From positions 46,618-110,617 of the forward strand of contig NZ_LODL01000007.1 in the NCBI RefSeq assembly GCF_001551835.1: a DNA stretch of 64,000 bases, written 5' to 3'. The stretch comes from Dechloromonas denitrificans. Its GTDB lineage: Bacteria; Pseudomonadota; Gammaproteobacteria; Burkholderiales; Rhodocyclaceae. A program made the translations under genes and the position numbers. The notes beneath the pieces are model-generated. The model was not told the DNA's origin. It saw only the letters and a program-made list of their open reading frames with translations, and did not search any database. Positions 8,653 through 17,250 of this stretch are shown one piece after another. Position 1 is the first letter of the stretch, and every line of letters begins with the position of its first letter.

Positions 8653-9806
8653 GCGACCAGTTCGGCGAGGATCGCCAGGCCGCGCTCGATCTGCTCGACG
8701 CTGGCGTGGCTGAAATTGAGCCGTAGCGCACCGCAGCCGGCCGGACGCTCGGGAAAGAACGGCTCGCCCGGCATGAAGGCGACGCCGCGCTCGATGGCGG
8801 CCGGCAGCAGTTGCCGGGTATCGAGCGGCGCCTTCAGTTTGAGCCAGACGAACAGCCCGCCCGGCGGCACCTGCCAGTCGGCCAGGCCGCTGAAATAGCG
8901 TTCCAGTCCTTGCACGAAATGATCGCGCTTGCGCCGGTAGATCTCGACCAGCGCCGCAATCCGCGCCGGCCGCCCGGCATCGCGCAACTGGCCGAGCACA
9001 TACCACTGGCTGAGCCGGTTGCTGTGCAGGTCGGCCGCCTGTTTCAGGCGAACCAGCGGCGTCAGCAGGTCCGGCGAGGCGACCAGGTAGCCGAGGCGCA
9101 AGCCGGGCGCCAGGCTTTTCGAGAACGAGCCCTGATAGACCCAGGAAGCGCGCTGCAGACGGGCGCAGACCGGGGTCCGCTCGCAGGCGTCGTAAGCCAG
9201 GTCGCGATAGGGATCATCCTCGAAAAGCGGCACCTGCAGCTCATCGCAGGCCCTGGCCAGCGCAGCCCGCTGCGCAGCGTCGTAGCAATGTCCGGTCGGG
9301 TTCTGGAAAGTCGGAATGGCGTAGGCGAAGGCTGGCCGCTCGTCGGTCGCCAAGCCGGCCGCCGGCAGGTTGGGATCGAGCGTCGTGAAGCGGGCGCCGA
9401 AATAGCGAAAGACCTGCAGCGCGGCAAGATAGGTCGGCGCCTCGACCGCGACCGGCGTGCCGGTATCGATGAACAGCTTGCCGACCAGGTCGATACCCTG
9501 CTGCGAGCCGGAAAGAATCAGCACCTGGGCCGGCGTGCAGGCCAGACCGAGGGCGTTGAGTTCGGCCGCCACCGCCTGCCGCAACTCGGGATCGCCTTCG
9601 CTGGCACCGTACTGCAGGGCCGCCGGCGGCACAGCGAGTTGCTGCATGTCGGGAAAGGTTTCCGGCGCCGGCAGGCCGCCGGCAAAGGAAATCATGCCCG
9701 GCCGGTCGATGATCGCCAGCATCTCGCGGATCGGCGAAGCTTCAAGGCCGGCGATGCGGCGGGAGAAGCGGGGAGAAAAACGGGGAGCGCAGGTTTCGCT
9801 AGTCAT
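8601..9806 (-). CDS. PLP-dependent aminotransferase (2-aminoadipate/aromatic type, fold type I)
   Basis: 401 aa. Begins SPIREMLAIIDRPGMISFAGGLPAPETFP, the signature of the LysN/2-aminoadipate transaminase and MocR-aminotransferase-like group. PLP lysine is in GSFSKSLAPGLRLGYL; PTFQNPTG and DDPYRDL are the cofactor-contacting loops; LRLNFSH carries the carboxylate-binding Arg. Transfers amino groups from a branched, aromatic or long dicarboxylic amino acid to 2-oxoglutarate; substrate not assignable by eye. Divergent from a MarR gene whose two candidate operators lie in the shared promoter region. Confidence 0.85.
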   Translation of the reverse strand: MTSETCAPRFSPRFSRRIAGLEASPIREMLAIIDRPGMISFAGGLPAPETFPDMQQLAVPPAALQYGASEGDPELRQAVAAELNALGLACTPAQVLILSGSQQGIDLVGKLFIDTGTPVAVEAPTYLAALQVFRYFGARFTTLDPNLPAAGLATDERPAFAYAIPTFQNPTGHCYDAAQRAALARACDELQVPLFEDDPYRDLAYDACERTPVCARLQRASWVYQGSFSKSLAPGLRLGYLVASPDLLTPLVRLKQAADLHSNRLSQWYVLGQLRDAGRPARIAALVEIYRRKRDHFVQGLERYFSGLADWQVPPGGLFVWLKLKAPLDTRQLLPAAIERGVAFMPGEPFFPERPAGCGALRLNFSHASVEQIERGLAILAELVAQAGSGAGVKGTLPVAR

Positions 9807-9814
9807 GGATATGC

Positions 9815-9829
9815 GTCAATGTTGTTGAC
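9815..9829. promoter_or_regulatory. MarR operator candidate 1
   Basis: Palindrome GTCAA (9815-9819), five bases, TTGAC (9825-9829), between the divergent aminotransferase and MarR genes. An identical-arm copy occurs 47 bp away at 9862-9876, which makes both likely regulator sites. Confidence 0.55.
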
Positions 9830-9861
9830 CAATCGACAGCCTAAGCAGCACACCCTATTAT

Positions 9862-9876
9862 GTCAACATGATTGAC
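9862..9876. promoter_or_regulatory. MarR operator candidate 2
   Basis: Second GTCAA-N5-TTGAC palindrome, with the shared right flank TTGACCAA seen in copy 1. It spans the MarR start codon at 9868, so binding here would shut off the regulator's own transcription. Confidence 0.55.
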
Positions 9877-10302
9877 CAAAATGATTCCCGATCGCTGCAC
9901 GCCGCGGCCGAACTGTTTTTCTTCACCTACCGCGCCTTCACCTCGCGCCCCGACCGCCTGCTCGCCGAGCGCGGCCTTGGCCGCGTGCATCACCGGATTC
10001 TCTATTTTGTCGGCCGCCACCCGCAGCTTGCGGTCAATGCCCTGCTCGGCATCCTCGGCGTGTCGAAGCAGGCGCTGAACGCGCCGCTGCGCCAACTGGT
10101 GGAAATGCAACTGGTTGCTGTCGAAGTCGCCGCCCACGACCGGCGCGTCAAGCAGCTATCGCTGACCGCCGCGGGTCAGGCCCTGGAAGATGAATTGACC
10201 GGCGTCCAGACGCAGCACCTGGCCGCCGCCTTCGCCGCCGCCGGCAGCGAGGCCGCCGCAGGCTGGCAACAGGCGATGCAGGCCATTCTCGACCAGGCCT
10301 GA
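9868..10302 (+). CDS. MarR-family transcriptional regulator
   Basis: 144 aa. Winged-helix segments are visible: HHRILYFVGRHPQLAVNALLGILGVSKQALNAPLRQLVEMQLV is the helix-turn-helix, and VAAHDRRVKQLSLTAAGQAL is the beta wing with the conserved DxR. The C-terminal helix is Ala-rich. No Shine-Dalgarno is visible before ATG 9868 and a regulator palindrome covers the start, so the mRNA may be leaderless. Expected to control itself and the divergent aminotransferase. Confidence 0.85.
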   Translation: MIDQNDSRSLHAAAELFFFTYRAFTSRPDRLLAERGLGRVHHRILYFVGRHPQLAVNALLGILGVSKQALNAPLRQLVEMQLVAVEVAAHDRRVKQLSLTAAGQALEDELTGVQTQHLAAAFAAAGSEAAAGWQQAMQAILDQA

Positions 10303-10316
10303 GGCCGAGCCGCCGC

Positions 10317-10829
10317 CTACTCCTTGTCGATCAGTTCGACGCGCCGCATCTTGGCCAGGCAGGCCGGCGAAGTGCAGTTATTGCTGTTTTTTTCGCCGCC
10401 CAGCGCATAGCGCTGCAACTGGCGGGCCGGCACGCCGTAGCTGCGCAGCAGGCGAAACACCGCATCGACCCGCTGCTCGGCGATCAGCAGGTTGTATGAA
10501 CTGCTGCCGCGATCATCGGTATAGCCGACCAGGCGGACCTGCAGCTTGGGGTTCTCCTTGAGGCGGGCGGCATGCAGTTGCAGCTTCTGCTTGCCCGGTT
10601 CATCGACCATCGTCTGGCCGCTGGCGAAATAGATGCTTTTTTCGTCGTCGACCGCAGCAATCACCTGTGCCTCGCTGAGCGGCTTGCCCTCGTCGACCTG
10701 CACGGCGGCTGGCCGCTTCCCTTTTTTATCCGGCGCTGACGGCGCGATTGACGGCTGGCCGGCACAAGCCGTCAGCAGACAAAGCACCGGCAAGACGCGG
10801 CAAAATCCTTGAACGGACATTTCAGTCAT
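10317..10829 (-). CDS. OmpA-family lipoprotein
   Basis: 170 aa from ATG 10829. Signal sequence with lipobox LLTAC (residues 18-22) marks an outer-membrane lipoprotein. A Lys/Pro-rich linker (APDKKGKRPAAVQ) leads to an OmpA-like peptidoglycan-binding domain with IYFASGQTMVD, VRLVGYTDDRGSSSYNLLIAEQRVDAV and LGGEKNSNN, plus two extra cysteines (NCTSPAC) that may form a disulfide. The start overlaps the stop of the upstream MarR gene and has GGAAAGCGAGG in front; the second ATG at 10820 is an alternative. Confidence 0.8.
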   Translation of the reverse strand: MTEMSVQGFCRVLPVLCLLTACAGQPSIAPSAPDKKGKRPAAVQVDEGKPLSEAQVIAAVDDEKSIYFASGQTMVDEPGKQKLQLHAARLKENPKLQVRLVGYTDDRGSSSYNLLIAEQRVDAVFRLLRSYGVPARQLQRYALGGEKNSNNCTSPACLAKMRRVELIDKE

Positions 10830-11337
10830 CCTCGCTTTCCACCTGTCCGAGCATGTCGGCCAGCGGCGTGCCGGCACAGGACTCGTCCTTGCCGGGTAAA
10901 TGTTGGATCAACTCATTTAAGTTGATATGCAATGTTTTTAGCACCACCTCCGGCAAGGCCGCCAGGGCCTCCGGCAGAATGCCTTCGGCCGAGCCCGGCA
11001 AGGCGGCCAGCGCCCCTTGCCCCTGGGCGGTCAGACGGAGGCCGACCCGCCGCTGATCGCCCTGGCGCCGCGCCTTGGACAGGAAACCGCCGGCCACCAG
11101 CTTGTCCACCAGCAGACTGCAAGTGGACTGGTGCACGCCCATGCGCTGGGCCAGTTCGCCGATGCCGATCTCGGTCGTGCGCGCCACTTCCTGCAACACC
11201 CACATCTGCGAACCGGGCATGCCGCAGCGCTCCTCGACCAGCCTGAAATACTGGCGCATCGAGCCATAGATCAGACGAAACTGCTGCAACACTTCCAGCG
11301 CAACGGTGGAAGACGGGGCATCGGCGGGTGAATTCAC
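10822..11337 (-). CDS. MarR-family transcriptional regulator
   Basis: 171 aa. MWVLQEVARTTEIGIGELAQRMGVHQSTCSLLVDKLVAGGFLSKARRQGDQRRVGLRLTAQGQG covers helix-turn-helix and wing with the family DxRRVxLxLT motif. N-terminal dimer helix EVLQQFRLIYGSMRQYFRLVEERCG. Translationally coupled to the OmpA-like lipoprotein and divergent from the antiporter operon; an AT-rich gap at 11380-11400 with GTTT-ATC-AAAC symmetry could be its operator. Confidence 0.85.
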   Translation of the reverse strand: MNSPADAPSSTVALEVLQQFRLIYGSMRQYFRLVEERCGMPGSQMWVLQEVARTTEIGIGELAQRMGVHQSTCSLLVDKLVAGGFLSKARRQGDQRRVGLRLTAQGQGALAALPGSAEGILPEALAALPEVVLKTLHINLNELIQHLPGKDESCAGTPLADMLGQVESEDD

Positions 11338-11467
11338 GAGAATATCCAGACTGGGCTTGCGCGAACCTTGGGGCGTAAATTATATTGTTTATCAAACTAA
11401 ATTTCAGATTTTTACAATCCAGGAATTTTCACAGAGGAGAGGCGCGGGGCCGCTGCCCCGTTCACGC

Positions 11468-12679
11468 ATGCTCAATTCGATCCAACTGTTCGGCATGGTT
11501 CTGCTCGGTGGCCTGGCGGCCGGCGAACTGGCGCGCCGGGTTGCCGCCCTGCCGCGCACCACCGGCTATGTGCTGTTCGGGCTGCTGACCGGACAAAGCG
11601 GCCTCGGCTGGATCGACCCACTGCATATCGAGTCAGCCCAGCTATTCATCGACCTGGCGCTCGGCCTGATTCTCTTCGAACTCGGCTACCTGGTGCCGCG
11701 CACCCCGCTCCAGGTCGGCCTGAAGCGCCTGGCGACCGGCACGCTGGTGGCGCTGAGCACCGGCCTGGGCGTGCTGCTTTTGCTGCTTTACTGGGGGTTC
11801 ACCGCCGGCGACGCGCTGTTCGCCGCCGCCCTCTTGCTCGCCACCTCGCCGGCCATCACCATCGCCACCTGCAGCGATGTCGGCGCCCGGGGCGAGAAGA
11901 GCGGCCTGCTCTACACGCTGGTCGCCATCAACGGCTGCATCGCCTTTGCCGCAATCGCGCTGATGACGCCCTTTCTCGACCAGACCATTCAGGCCAGCCC
12001 GCTGCTGCGCCTGGCCGAAGCACTGGGCAGCATTGCCGGCTCGCTCGGCATTGGCGTCGGCGGCGCGGCGCTCGTCCTGCTCGGCGCCCGCCGCCTGGAA
12101 AAACAACCGGAACACCAGCACCTGCTGATTCTCGGCGGCATCGTTTTCGGCGTCGGTACAGCGATTTATCTCGACACCTCGGTCTTCCTGCCGATGCTGA
12201 TCTTCGGCTTTCTCGTTCGCGCCCTCGACCGTGAGCAGAAAGTCGTCGCCATCCGCATTGCCAGCGATGCCCGGGTCTTTCTCGTCATCACCTTCGTGCT
12301 GGCCGGCGCCGCGCTCGATATCGCCTACCTGCGCGACTACTGGCTGGAGGCGCTGGGCATCGCGCTCTGCCGCTTCCTGGCGCAATGGCTGCCGTGCTCC
12401 GCAGCCGCCCGCCAGATCGGCCTGACGCAGCGCGAAGCGCTGTTCATGGGCATCGGCCTGCAACCGATGTCGAGCGTCGCGCTGGTCCTGCTGGCCAATA
12501 CGCAAATGCTCTACGCCGGGCTCGACCCACAACTGACCGGCATCCTGCTCGCCGCCATCCTGCTCATGCAACTCTTCGGACCGCTGACCACTCAGACAGC
12601 GATCAAGGGATTCGGCGAAGCCAGCCGGCTGATGCCGCCGCCCACAGCAACCGCCCCCCAAGGAGGTACGCCATCATGA
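11468..12679 (+). CDS. CPA2-family cation:proton antiporter (first copy)
   Basis: 403 aa with 11-12 hydrophobic helices and no C-terminal TrkA-N/RCK domain. It starts LNSIQLFGMVLLGGLAAGELARRVAALPRTTGYVLFGLLTGQ, the typical first helices of Na+/H+ exchanger-fold proteins, and includes LLATSPAITIAT in the ion-translocation helix and an extra GIGLQPMSSVALVLL repeat. Inner membrane. Only ATG 11468 fits, but its nearest purine-rich site (GAGGAGAGG) is over 20 nt upstream and a GGGGC/GCCCC hairpin lies between, which may affect translation. First gene of a five-gene operon. Confidence 0.82.
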   Translation: MLNSIQLFGMVLLGGLAAGELARRVAALPRTTGYVLFGLLTGQSGLGWIDPLHIESAQLFIDLALGLILFELGYLVPRTPLQVGLKRLATGTLVALSTGLGVLLLLLYWGFTAGDALFAAALLLATSPAITIATCSDVGARGEKSGLLYTLVAINGCIAFAAIALMTPFLDQTIQASPLLRLAEALGSIAGSLGIGVGGAALVLLGARRLEKQPEHQHLLILGGIVFGVGTAIYLDTSVFLPMLIFGFLVRALDREQKVVAIRIASDARVFLVITFVLAGAALDIAYLRDYWLEALGIALCRFLAQWLPCSAAARQIGLTQREALFMGIGLQPMSSVALVLLANTQMLYAGLDPQLTGILLAAILLMQLFGPLTTQTAIKGFGEASRLMPPPTATAPQGGTPS

Positions 12680-13458
12680 GTCGACGACCGCTGCGCATTG
12701 GCCTGTCCGCCCGCATCTACCACCCGCAGCCCGGCGCCACCGGCCTGCAGTCGAAATCGCTGCACTATCTGGAACAGTCGGTCGCCCACTGGGTGATGTC
12801 GCGCGAGGTCATGGTGCTGATGATTCCCTCGGTCAGCGGCGACGGCATCGTCCATCGCAGCAGCATCCGTCTCTCCGACTACCCGCAGTATCTCGACGGC
12901 CTGGTACTGCAGGGCGGCGCCGACATCAGCCCGCAAAGCTACGGCGAGGAGCCGCTCAACGCCGAATGGAACGGTGACCGTCTGCGCGATGCCTACGAGA
13001 TGGAACTGCTGCACGAGTTCATGGAAGCCGGCAAGCCGGTGCTCGGCATCTGCCGCGGCCTGCAGCTGATCAACGTGGCACTGGGCGGCACGCTGTACCA
13101 GGACATCCCGACCCAGTACGACAATCCGGCGATTCACCTGCATGCCGACTACGACAAATACGCCCACGCCATCGAGTGGGACGCCGCTTCCGGCCTGAGC
13201 AAGCTTTACCCGGAGCAGACCGGCGGCGGCGTCGTCTCCATCCACCACCAGGCCATCCGCAGCCTCGGCCGCAGCCTGCGGGTCGAGGCGCGCAGCGTCG
13301 GCGACGGCTTGATCGAGGCCATTCGCCTCGATGGCAAGCCCTACGTCCTCGGCCTGCAATGGCACCCGGAGTTCCACCCGCCGGGCAGCCAGCAACTGCT
13401 CGACTGCACGCCGATCCTCGACGAATTCCTGAACGCTGCCCGGGGCCGTCGTTGGTAA
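12676..13458 (+). CDS. class I glutamine amidotransferase / gamma-glutamyl hydrolase (peptidase C26)
   Basis: 260 aa. Nucleophile C126 in PVLGICRGLQLINVALGG, and catalytic H230/E232 in LQWHPEFHP. QGGADISPQSYG near residue 79-90 is the PuuD/C26 signature. Family members hydrolyse gamma-glutamyl amides such as gamma-glutamyl-GABA or gamma-glutamyl peptides. Start overlaps the antiporter stop by four bases and carries a perfect AGGAGG. Packed between two antiporter genes and followed by a gamma-glutamyl ligase homologue, so substrate is probably a gamma-glutamyl compound made by that ligase. Confidence 0.85.
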   Translation: MSRRPLRIGLSARIYHPQPGATGLQSKSLHYLEQSVAHWVMSREVMVLMIPSVSGDGIVHRSSIRLSDYPQYLDGLVLQGGADISPQSYGEEPLNAEWNGDRLRDAYEMELLHEFMEAGKPVLGICRGLQLINVALGGTLYQDIPTQYDNPAIHLHADYDKYAHAIEWDAASGLSKLYPEQTGGGVVSIHHQAIRSLGRSLRVEARSVGDGLIEAIRLDGKPYVLGLQWHPEFHPPGSQQLLDCTPILDEFLNAARGRRW

Positions 13459-13506
13459 GGGCCGGACAAGCCAAGGCCGGCGGTCGACTGTCGAAAAAGG
13501 GCAAAA

Positions 13507-14769
13507 ATGCTTGAGACCCTGCGGACGGCGTGGGAAGCGCTGCTCGAGCGCCTGCTCTTCCTGCCACCTTTTCCCGAGCAGATCGATTCACTGGCCCTGT
13601 TCAGCCTGCTGCTGGTCGTCGGCCTGCTGCTCGGCGAATGGCTGCACGCCCGCGCCGGCTGGCCGAAGGTGGTCGGCTACGTGCTGGCCGGCACGCTGTT
13701 CGGCCCGACCCTGCTCGGCTGGATCAGCTTCGAGGCGCTGGCCCAGGCACGGCCGCTGGCCGATGCCGCACTCGGCCTGCTGATGATGGAAGTCGGCCGC
13801 CGGCTCGATCTCGGCTGGCTGTTCCGCAACCCGGAACTGCTGCGCAGCACCTTGAGCGACATCACCCTGTCCTTTGCGCTGATCTTCGCCTTTGCCTTCT
13901 GGCTGATCGGCATGAGTCCGGGCTGGGCGGCGGCGACGGCTGCCGTGACCATGGCCTCGGCGCCCAGTGTCGTGCTGCTCGCCATCGAGGACGGCAAGGC
14001 GCAGGGCCTGGTCAGCGACCGCATCATGCTGCACACCGCACTCAGTTCGGCCGCCTCCTTCGTCGCCTTCACGCTGGTGCTCGGCATCATCCATGCCGAA
14101 CACAGCACCGACTGGCTGAATGCCGCCACCCATCCGCTCTGGGTGGCCGGCGGCGGCCTGCTGATCGGCTGGCTGGGCGCCCGGATCGCCATCGTCATCG
14201 CCCGCCGCCTGCCCAAGGGCTCGCTGGCCCAGGTCTTCGTGCTGGTCGCCAGCGCCCTGCTTGCCGTCGGCCTGGCCCGCATGCTGGCCGTGCCGGTCTT
14301 CCTCAGCCTGTTCCTGATGGGCATCCTGCTCGCCGCCGGCGACCGCCAGCAGGTACTGCGCTACACCAGCCTGCCGGAAGGCCACTGGCTGCTCGCCATC
14401 ATTCTCTTCGTCATCGTCGGCGCCTCGTTGCCCTGGCAGGAATTCACCTGGCTGACCGGCCTCCAGGCGCTCGGCCTGCTCGTCGTCCGCGCCGCCGCCA
14501 AGAGCGCGGCACTGGCCTGGTCGGGTGGCAGCCTACCCCTGCCCAAGCGCCTGCTGGTCGGCCTCGGCATCCAGCCGCTGTCGGCCACCGCCGTCTTCAT
14601 GGCTTACGAAATCGCCGCCCTCTACCCGGAAATCGGCCGCTCGGCGCTGGCCCTGCCGCTGTTCGCCGCCGCCATCATGGAACTGGCCGGCCCCGCCCTG
14701 TGCCAGATGGCGCTGCGCCGTTCCGGCGAGTGCGAGACGACAACGACCCAAGCAGGAGGTATCGCATGA
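13507..14769 (+). CDS. CPA2-family cation:proton antiporter (second copy)
   Basis: 420 aa, about 12 membrane helices, no RCK domain. LLLGEWLHARAGWPKVVGYVLAGTLFGPTLLGW corresponds to helices 1-2; AAVTMASAPSVVLLAIEDGKAQGLVSDR to the discontinuous transport helix; GLGIQPLSATAVFMAYEIAALYP repeats a segment seen in the first antiporter, so the two are paralogues. It probably functions with, or as a partner of, the first copy. The 48-nt gap before it contains the recurring GGTCGAC...GGGCAAAAA motif immediately at the start codon. Confidence 0.82.
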   Translation: MLETLRTAWEALLERLLFLPPFPEQIDSLALFSLLLVVGLLLGEWLHARAGWPKVVGYVLAGTLFGPTLLGWISFEALAQARPLADAALGLLMMEVGRRLDLGWLFRNPELLRSTLSDITLSFALIFAFAFWLIGMSPGWAAATAAVTMASAPSVVLLAIEDGKAQGLVSDRIMLHTALSSAASFVAFTLVLGIIHAEHSTDWLNAATHPLWVAGGGLLIGWLGARIAIVIARRLPKGSLAQVFVLVASALLAVGLARMLAVPVFLSLFLMGILLAAGDRQQVLRYTSLPEGHWLLAIILFVIVGASLPWQEFTWLTGLQALGLLVVRAAAKSAALAWSGGSLPLPKRLLVGLGIQPLSATAVFMAYEIAALYPEIGRSALALPLFAAAIMELAGPALCQMALRRSGECETTTTQAGGIA

Positions 14770-15920
14770 CGCAGGCGATCGGCGAATTCAAGCACAGCGC
14801 ACCGCTGACGCTCGGCGTCGAACTGGAACTGCAACTGGTTTCCCGGCGCGACTTCAACCTGGTGCGCGGCGCCACCGATCTGATCGGCAGTCTCGACTAC
14901 GACGGCCGCTATGGCGAGATCAAGCTCGAAATCACCGAAAGCATGATCGAGGTCAGCACCCAGCCGCAGGCCACGGTTGATGGCATCGCCGCCGACCTGG
15001 CCGGCCTGCGCGACACTTTGCGCCTTCACGCCGACCGCAACAACATCGCGATCTGCGGCGGCGGCACCCATCCCTTCCACCACTGGCCGGAGCGCCGCAT
15101 CTGCCCGGGCGACCGCTTCGAGGCGCTGTACCAGCGCTACGGCTACCTGGCCAAGCAATTCACGGTCTTCGGCCAGCACATCCACGTCGGCGTCACTTCG
15201 GCCGACGACGCGATCTGGCTGACCCAGGCGCTCGGCATCTACGTCCCGACCTTCATCGCCCTCTCCGCCGCCTCGCCCTATGTCGATGGCGTCGACAGCT
15301 TCTTCCAGTCTGCCCGCCTCAACGCCGTCTCGGCCTTTCCGCTAAGCGGCCAGTGCCCACCGCTGGCCGACTGGGCGGCCTTCATCGAGCACTTCAGCTT
15401 CCTGCAGGCCTGCGGCATCGCCAGCAGCATCAAGGATCTGTATTGGGATGTCCGGCCGAAACCGGAATTCGGCACTGTCGAAATCCGCGTCTGCGACACC
15501 CCGCTCGCCATCGAACAGGCCGCCTCGCTCGCTGCGCTGGCCCAGTCGCTGAGCCGCTGGCTGCTGCGCACCCGGCCCGAACTGCAGGCAGCGAAACAGG
15601 TTTACGTCGCCCGCGCCAACAAGTTCCAGGCCTGCCGTTACGGCATGGATGCGCTGCTGGCCGATCCCGCCGGACCAAGCCAGGTGCCGCTGCGGCAAAG
15701 CCTGCTCGACCTGCTCGACACCCTGAGCGACGATGCCCGCCAGCTCGGCTGCGAACACTGGCTCAATGCGCTGCGCCCGATCGTCAGCGATGAAGCCGGC
15801 GACGCCGCCTGGCTGCGGCGACGCCATGCCCAACACAACAACCTGAACGACGTGGTGCGCGACGCCTGCGAACGACTGATGCCGCGCTCATCCGACAAAT
15901 CCTGGGAGAACATTCGATGA
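14766..15920 (+). CDS. YbdK-type carboxylate-amine ligase (glutamate-cysteine ligase family 2)
   Basis: 384 aa. LTLGVELELQLVSRRD at the N-terminus, CGGGTHPFHHWPERRI, FTVFGQHIHVGV, and DVRPKPEFGTVEIRVCDTP are the hallmark ATP/metal and substrate motifs of the GCS2 family. E. coli YbdK has weak glutamate-cysteine ligase activity; true substrates of most members are unknown. AGGAGG precedes the start, which overlaps the antiporter stop. Together with the amidotransferase it forms a make/break pair for a gamma-glutamyl compound. Confidence 0.87.
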   Translation: MTQAIGEFKHSAPLTLGVELELQLVSRRDFNLVRGATDLIGSLDYDGRYGEIKLEITESMIEVSTQPQATVDGIAADLAGLRDTLRLHADRNNIAICGGGTHPFHHWPERRICPGDRFEALYQRYGYLAKQFTVFGQHIHVGVTSADDAIWLTQALGIYVPTFIALSAASPYVDGVDSFFQSARLNAVSAFPLSGQCPPLADWAAFIEHFSFLQACGIASSIKDLYWDVRPKPEFGTVEIRVCDTPLAIEQAASLAALAQSLSRWLLRTRPELQAAKQVYVARANKFQACRYGMDALLADPAGPSQVPLRQSLLDLLDTLSDDARQLGCEHWLNALRPIVSDEAGDAAWLRRRHAQHNNLNDVVRDACERLMPRSSDKSWENIR

Positions 15921-17173
15921 TGCGCCGGCTGACCGCCCTGACGCTGTTTTTCGCCCTGCCGGCCGCCGCGCCGGCAGCGGCGCCGGCCTGCCAGTTCGAG
16001 AAAGTGGCGAGCGGCCCGCAAAAACTCGGTCGCTGGATCAACAAAAGCAACTGGTTGAACGACGAAAACCTGCGCCTGACACTGCCCGCCGCCCACCTCT
16101 TCATGCCCGCCCTGCGTCGCCAGCCGGAAGCCGACGGCGAAGCCCTGCGCCCGGCCAACCGCCAGCTCGATCTCGCTGCCGCCAAGGCCACCGATCCGAG
16201 CGACGGCCGCGAACGCGACCTGGCCTTCCTGCTCGACAGCCGGCTGCAGGCGGACGGCGTACTGATACTGCAAAACGGCCGCATCCTCGCCGAGCGCTAC
16301 CGCAACGGCCTGCGCGCCGATGAGCCGCGCCTGCTCCAGCAGGCGACACGGCCGCTGCTCAACCTGCTCGGCGCCATCGCCATCGGCCAGGGCAAGCTTG
16401 CCGCCGACCGCCCGCTCAATCGCTATCTGCCGAGCCTGAGCAGCCAGCCCGGCATCCGCAAACTGTCCGTCCAGCGCCTGCTCGAAAACGAGGAAGGCCA
16501 CAATTGGAGCGCCGACGAGATCGCCGGCTGGCGCCAGGCCGGCGGCTGGACCGCCAGCAATGCCAGCGAGGGCATGCGCCCCTGGCTGAGCCAGCCAGGC
16601 CGCTGGAACGCGCTGCCGGATAAGATCGACCTCCCCGGCGCCGGCAGCCCGGACGACGACCTGCTCGCCTGGCTGCTCGCCGAGAGCAACGCGACACCGC
16701 TCTCCCGCCTCTTTTGCGAACAATTGCAGAGCCGCCTGAAACCGGAACATCCGGTACTCTGGCTGACCGACCCGCAAGGCGTCGAACTGGCCGACGGCCT
16801 GGCCCTATCGCTGCGCGATTTCGGCCGCCTCGGCAACGTGCTGCTCGAGGCCCGCAACACGCGCCAGCGCAGCCGCATCCCCGGCTGGTTCATCGAAACC
16901 CTGACCGCCTCGGCCGGCCTGCGCACGCCGGAAATCCCCGGCCTTGCCAAAGGCAGCGAGGCGCGCTATGGCTTCATCCACCTCGGCGGCGAAAGCAACC
17001 GGGCCGCGCTAATCGGTCCGCACGGCACCAGCCTGTACATCGACTTCGACCGCCGGCTGGTCATTGCCCTTTACGGCAGCCACCCGGTCGCCAGCTCGCC
17101 GCTGCTGCTGGCAACACTGGAGCAGTTCTGGAAAGCCGTTGGCACCTCGGGCCTGGCACTACGCAAGCCTTGA
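15917..17173 (+). CDS. exported beta-lactamase-like protein with degenerate active site
   Basis: 418 aa with signal peptide MMRRLTALTLFFALPAAAPA. Overall plan follows the serine hydrolase/6-aminohexanoate-dimer hydrolase group: VLILQNGRILAERYRNGL, GAIAIGQGKLAADRPLNRYLP, and a C-terminal GFIHLGGESNRAALIGPHGTSLYIDFDRRLVIAL. But the SxxK motif expected at residues 142-145 reads QATR, so both nucleophile Ser and base Lys are gone. Probably a periplasmic pseudoenzyme that binds rather than cleaves. Its ATG overlaps the ligase stop, so it belongs to the operon. Confidence 0.75.
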   Translation: MMRRLTALTLFFALPAAAPAAAPACQFEKVASGPQKLGRWINKSNWLNDENLRLTLPAAHLFMPALRRQPEADGEALRPANRQLDLAAAKATDPSDGRERDLAFLLDSRLQADGVLILQNGRILAERYRNGLRADEPRLLQQATRPLLNLLGAIAIGQGKLAADRPLNRYLPSLSSQPGIRKLSVQRLLENEEGHNWSADEIAGWRQAGGWTASNASEGMRPWLSQPGRWNALPDKIDLPGAGSPDDDLLAWLLAESNATPLSRLFCEQLQSRLKPEHPVLWLTDPQGVELADGLALSLRDFGRLGNVLLEARNTRQRSRIPGWFIETLTASAGLRTPEIPGLAKGSEARYGFIHLGGESNRAALIGPHGTSLYIDFDRRLVIALYGSHPVASSPLLLATLEQFWKAVGTSGLALRKP

Positions 17174-17250
17174 CCCGGCATATTCGCGACTGAGCGACAA
17201 AGCGCCCGACAACGCAAGCTACAATCGCGTTTTAGCTTGGATCGCACGCC

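Noticed and set aside
13530..15920. 796-codon plus-strand frame across antiporter and ligase genes
   Set aside because: Its last half is the real YbdK-type ligase; the first half is antiporter 2 read out of frame (arginine/proline-rich). The ligase begins at ATG 14766.
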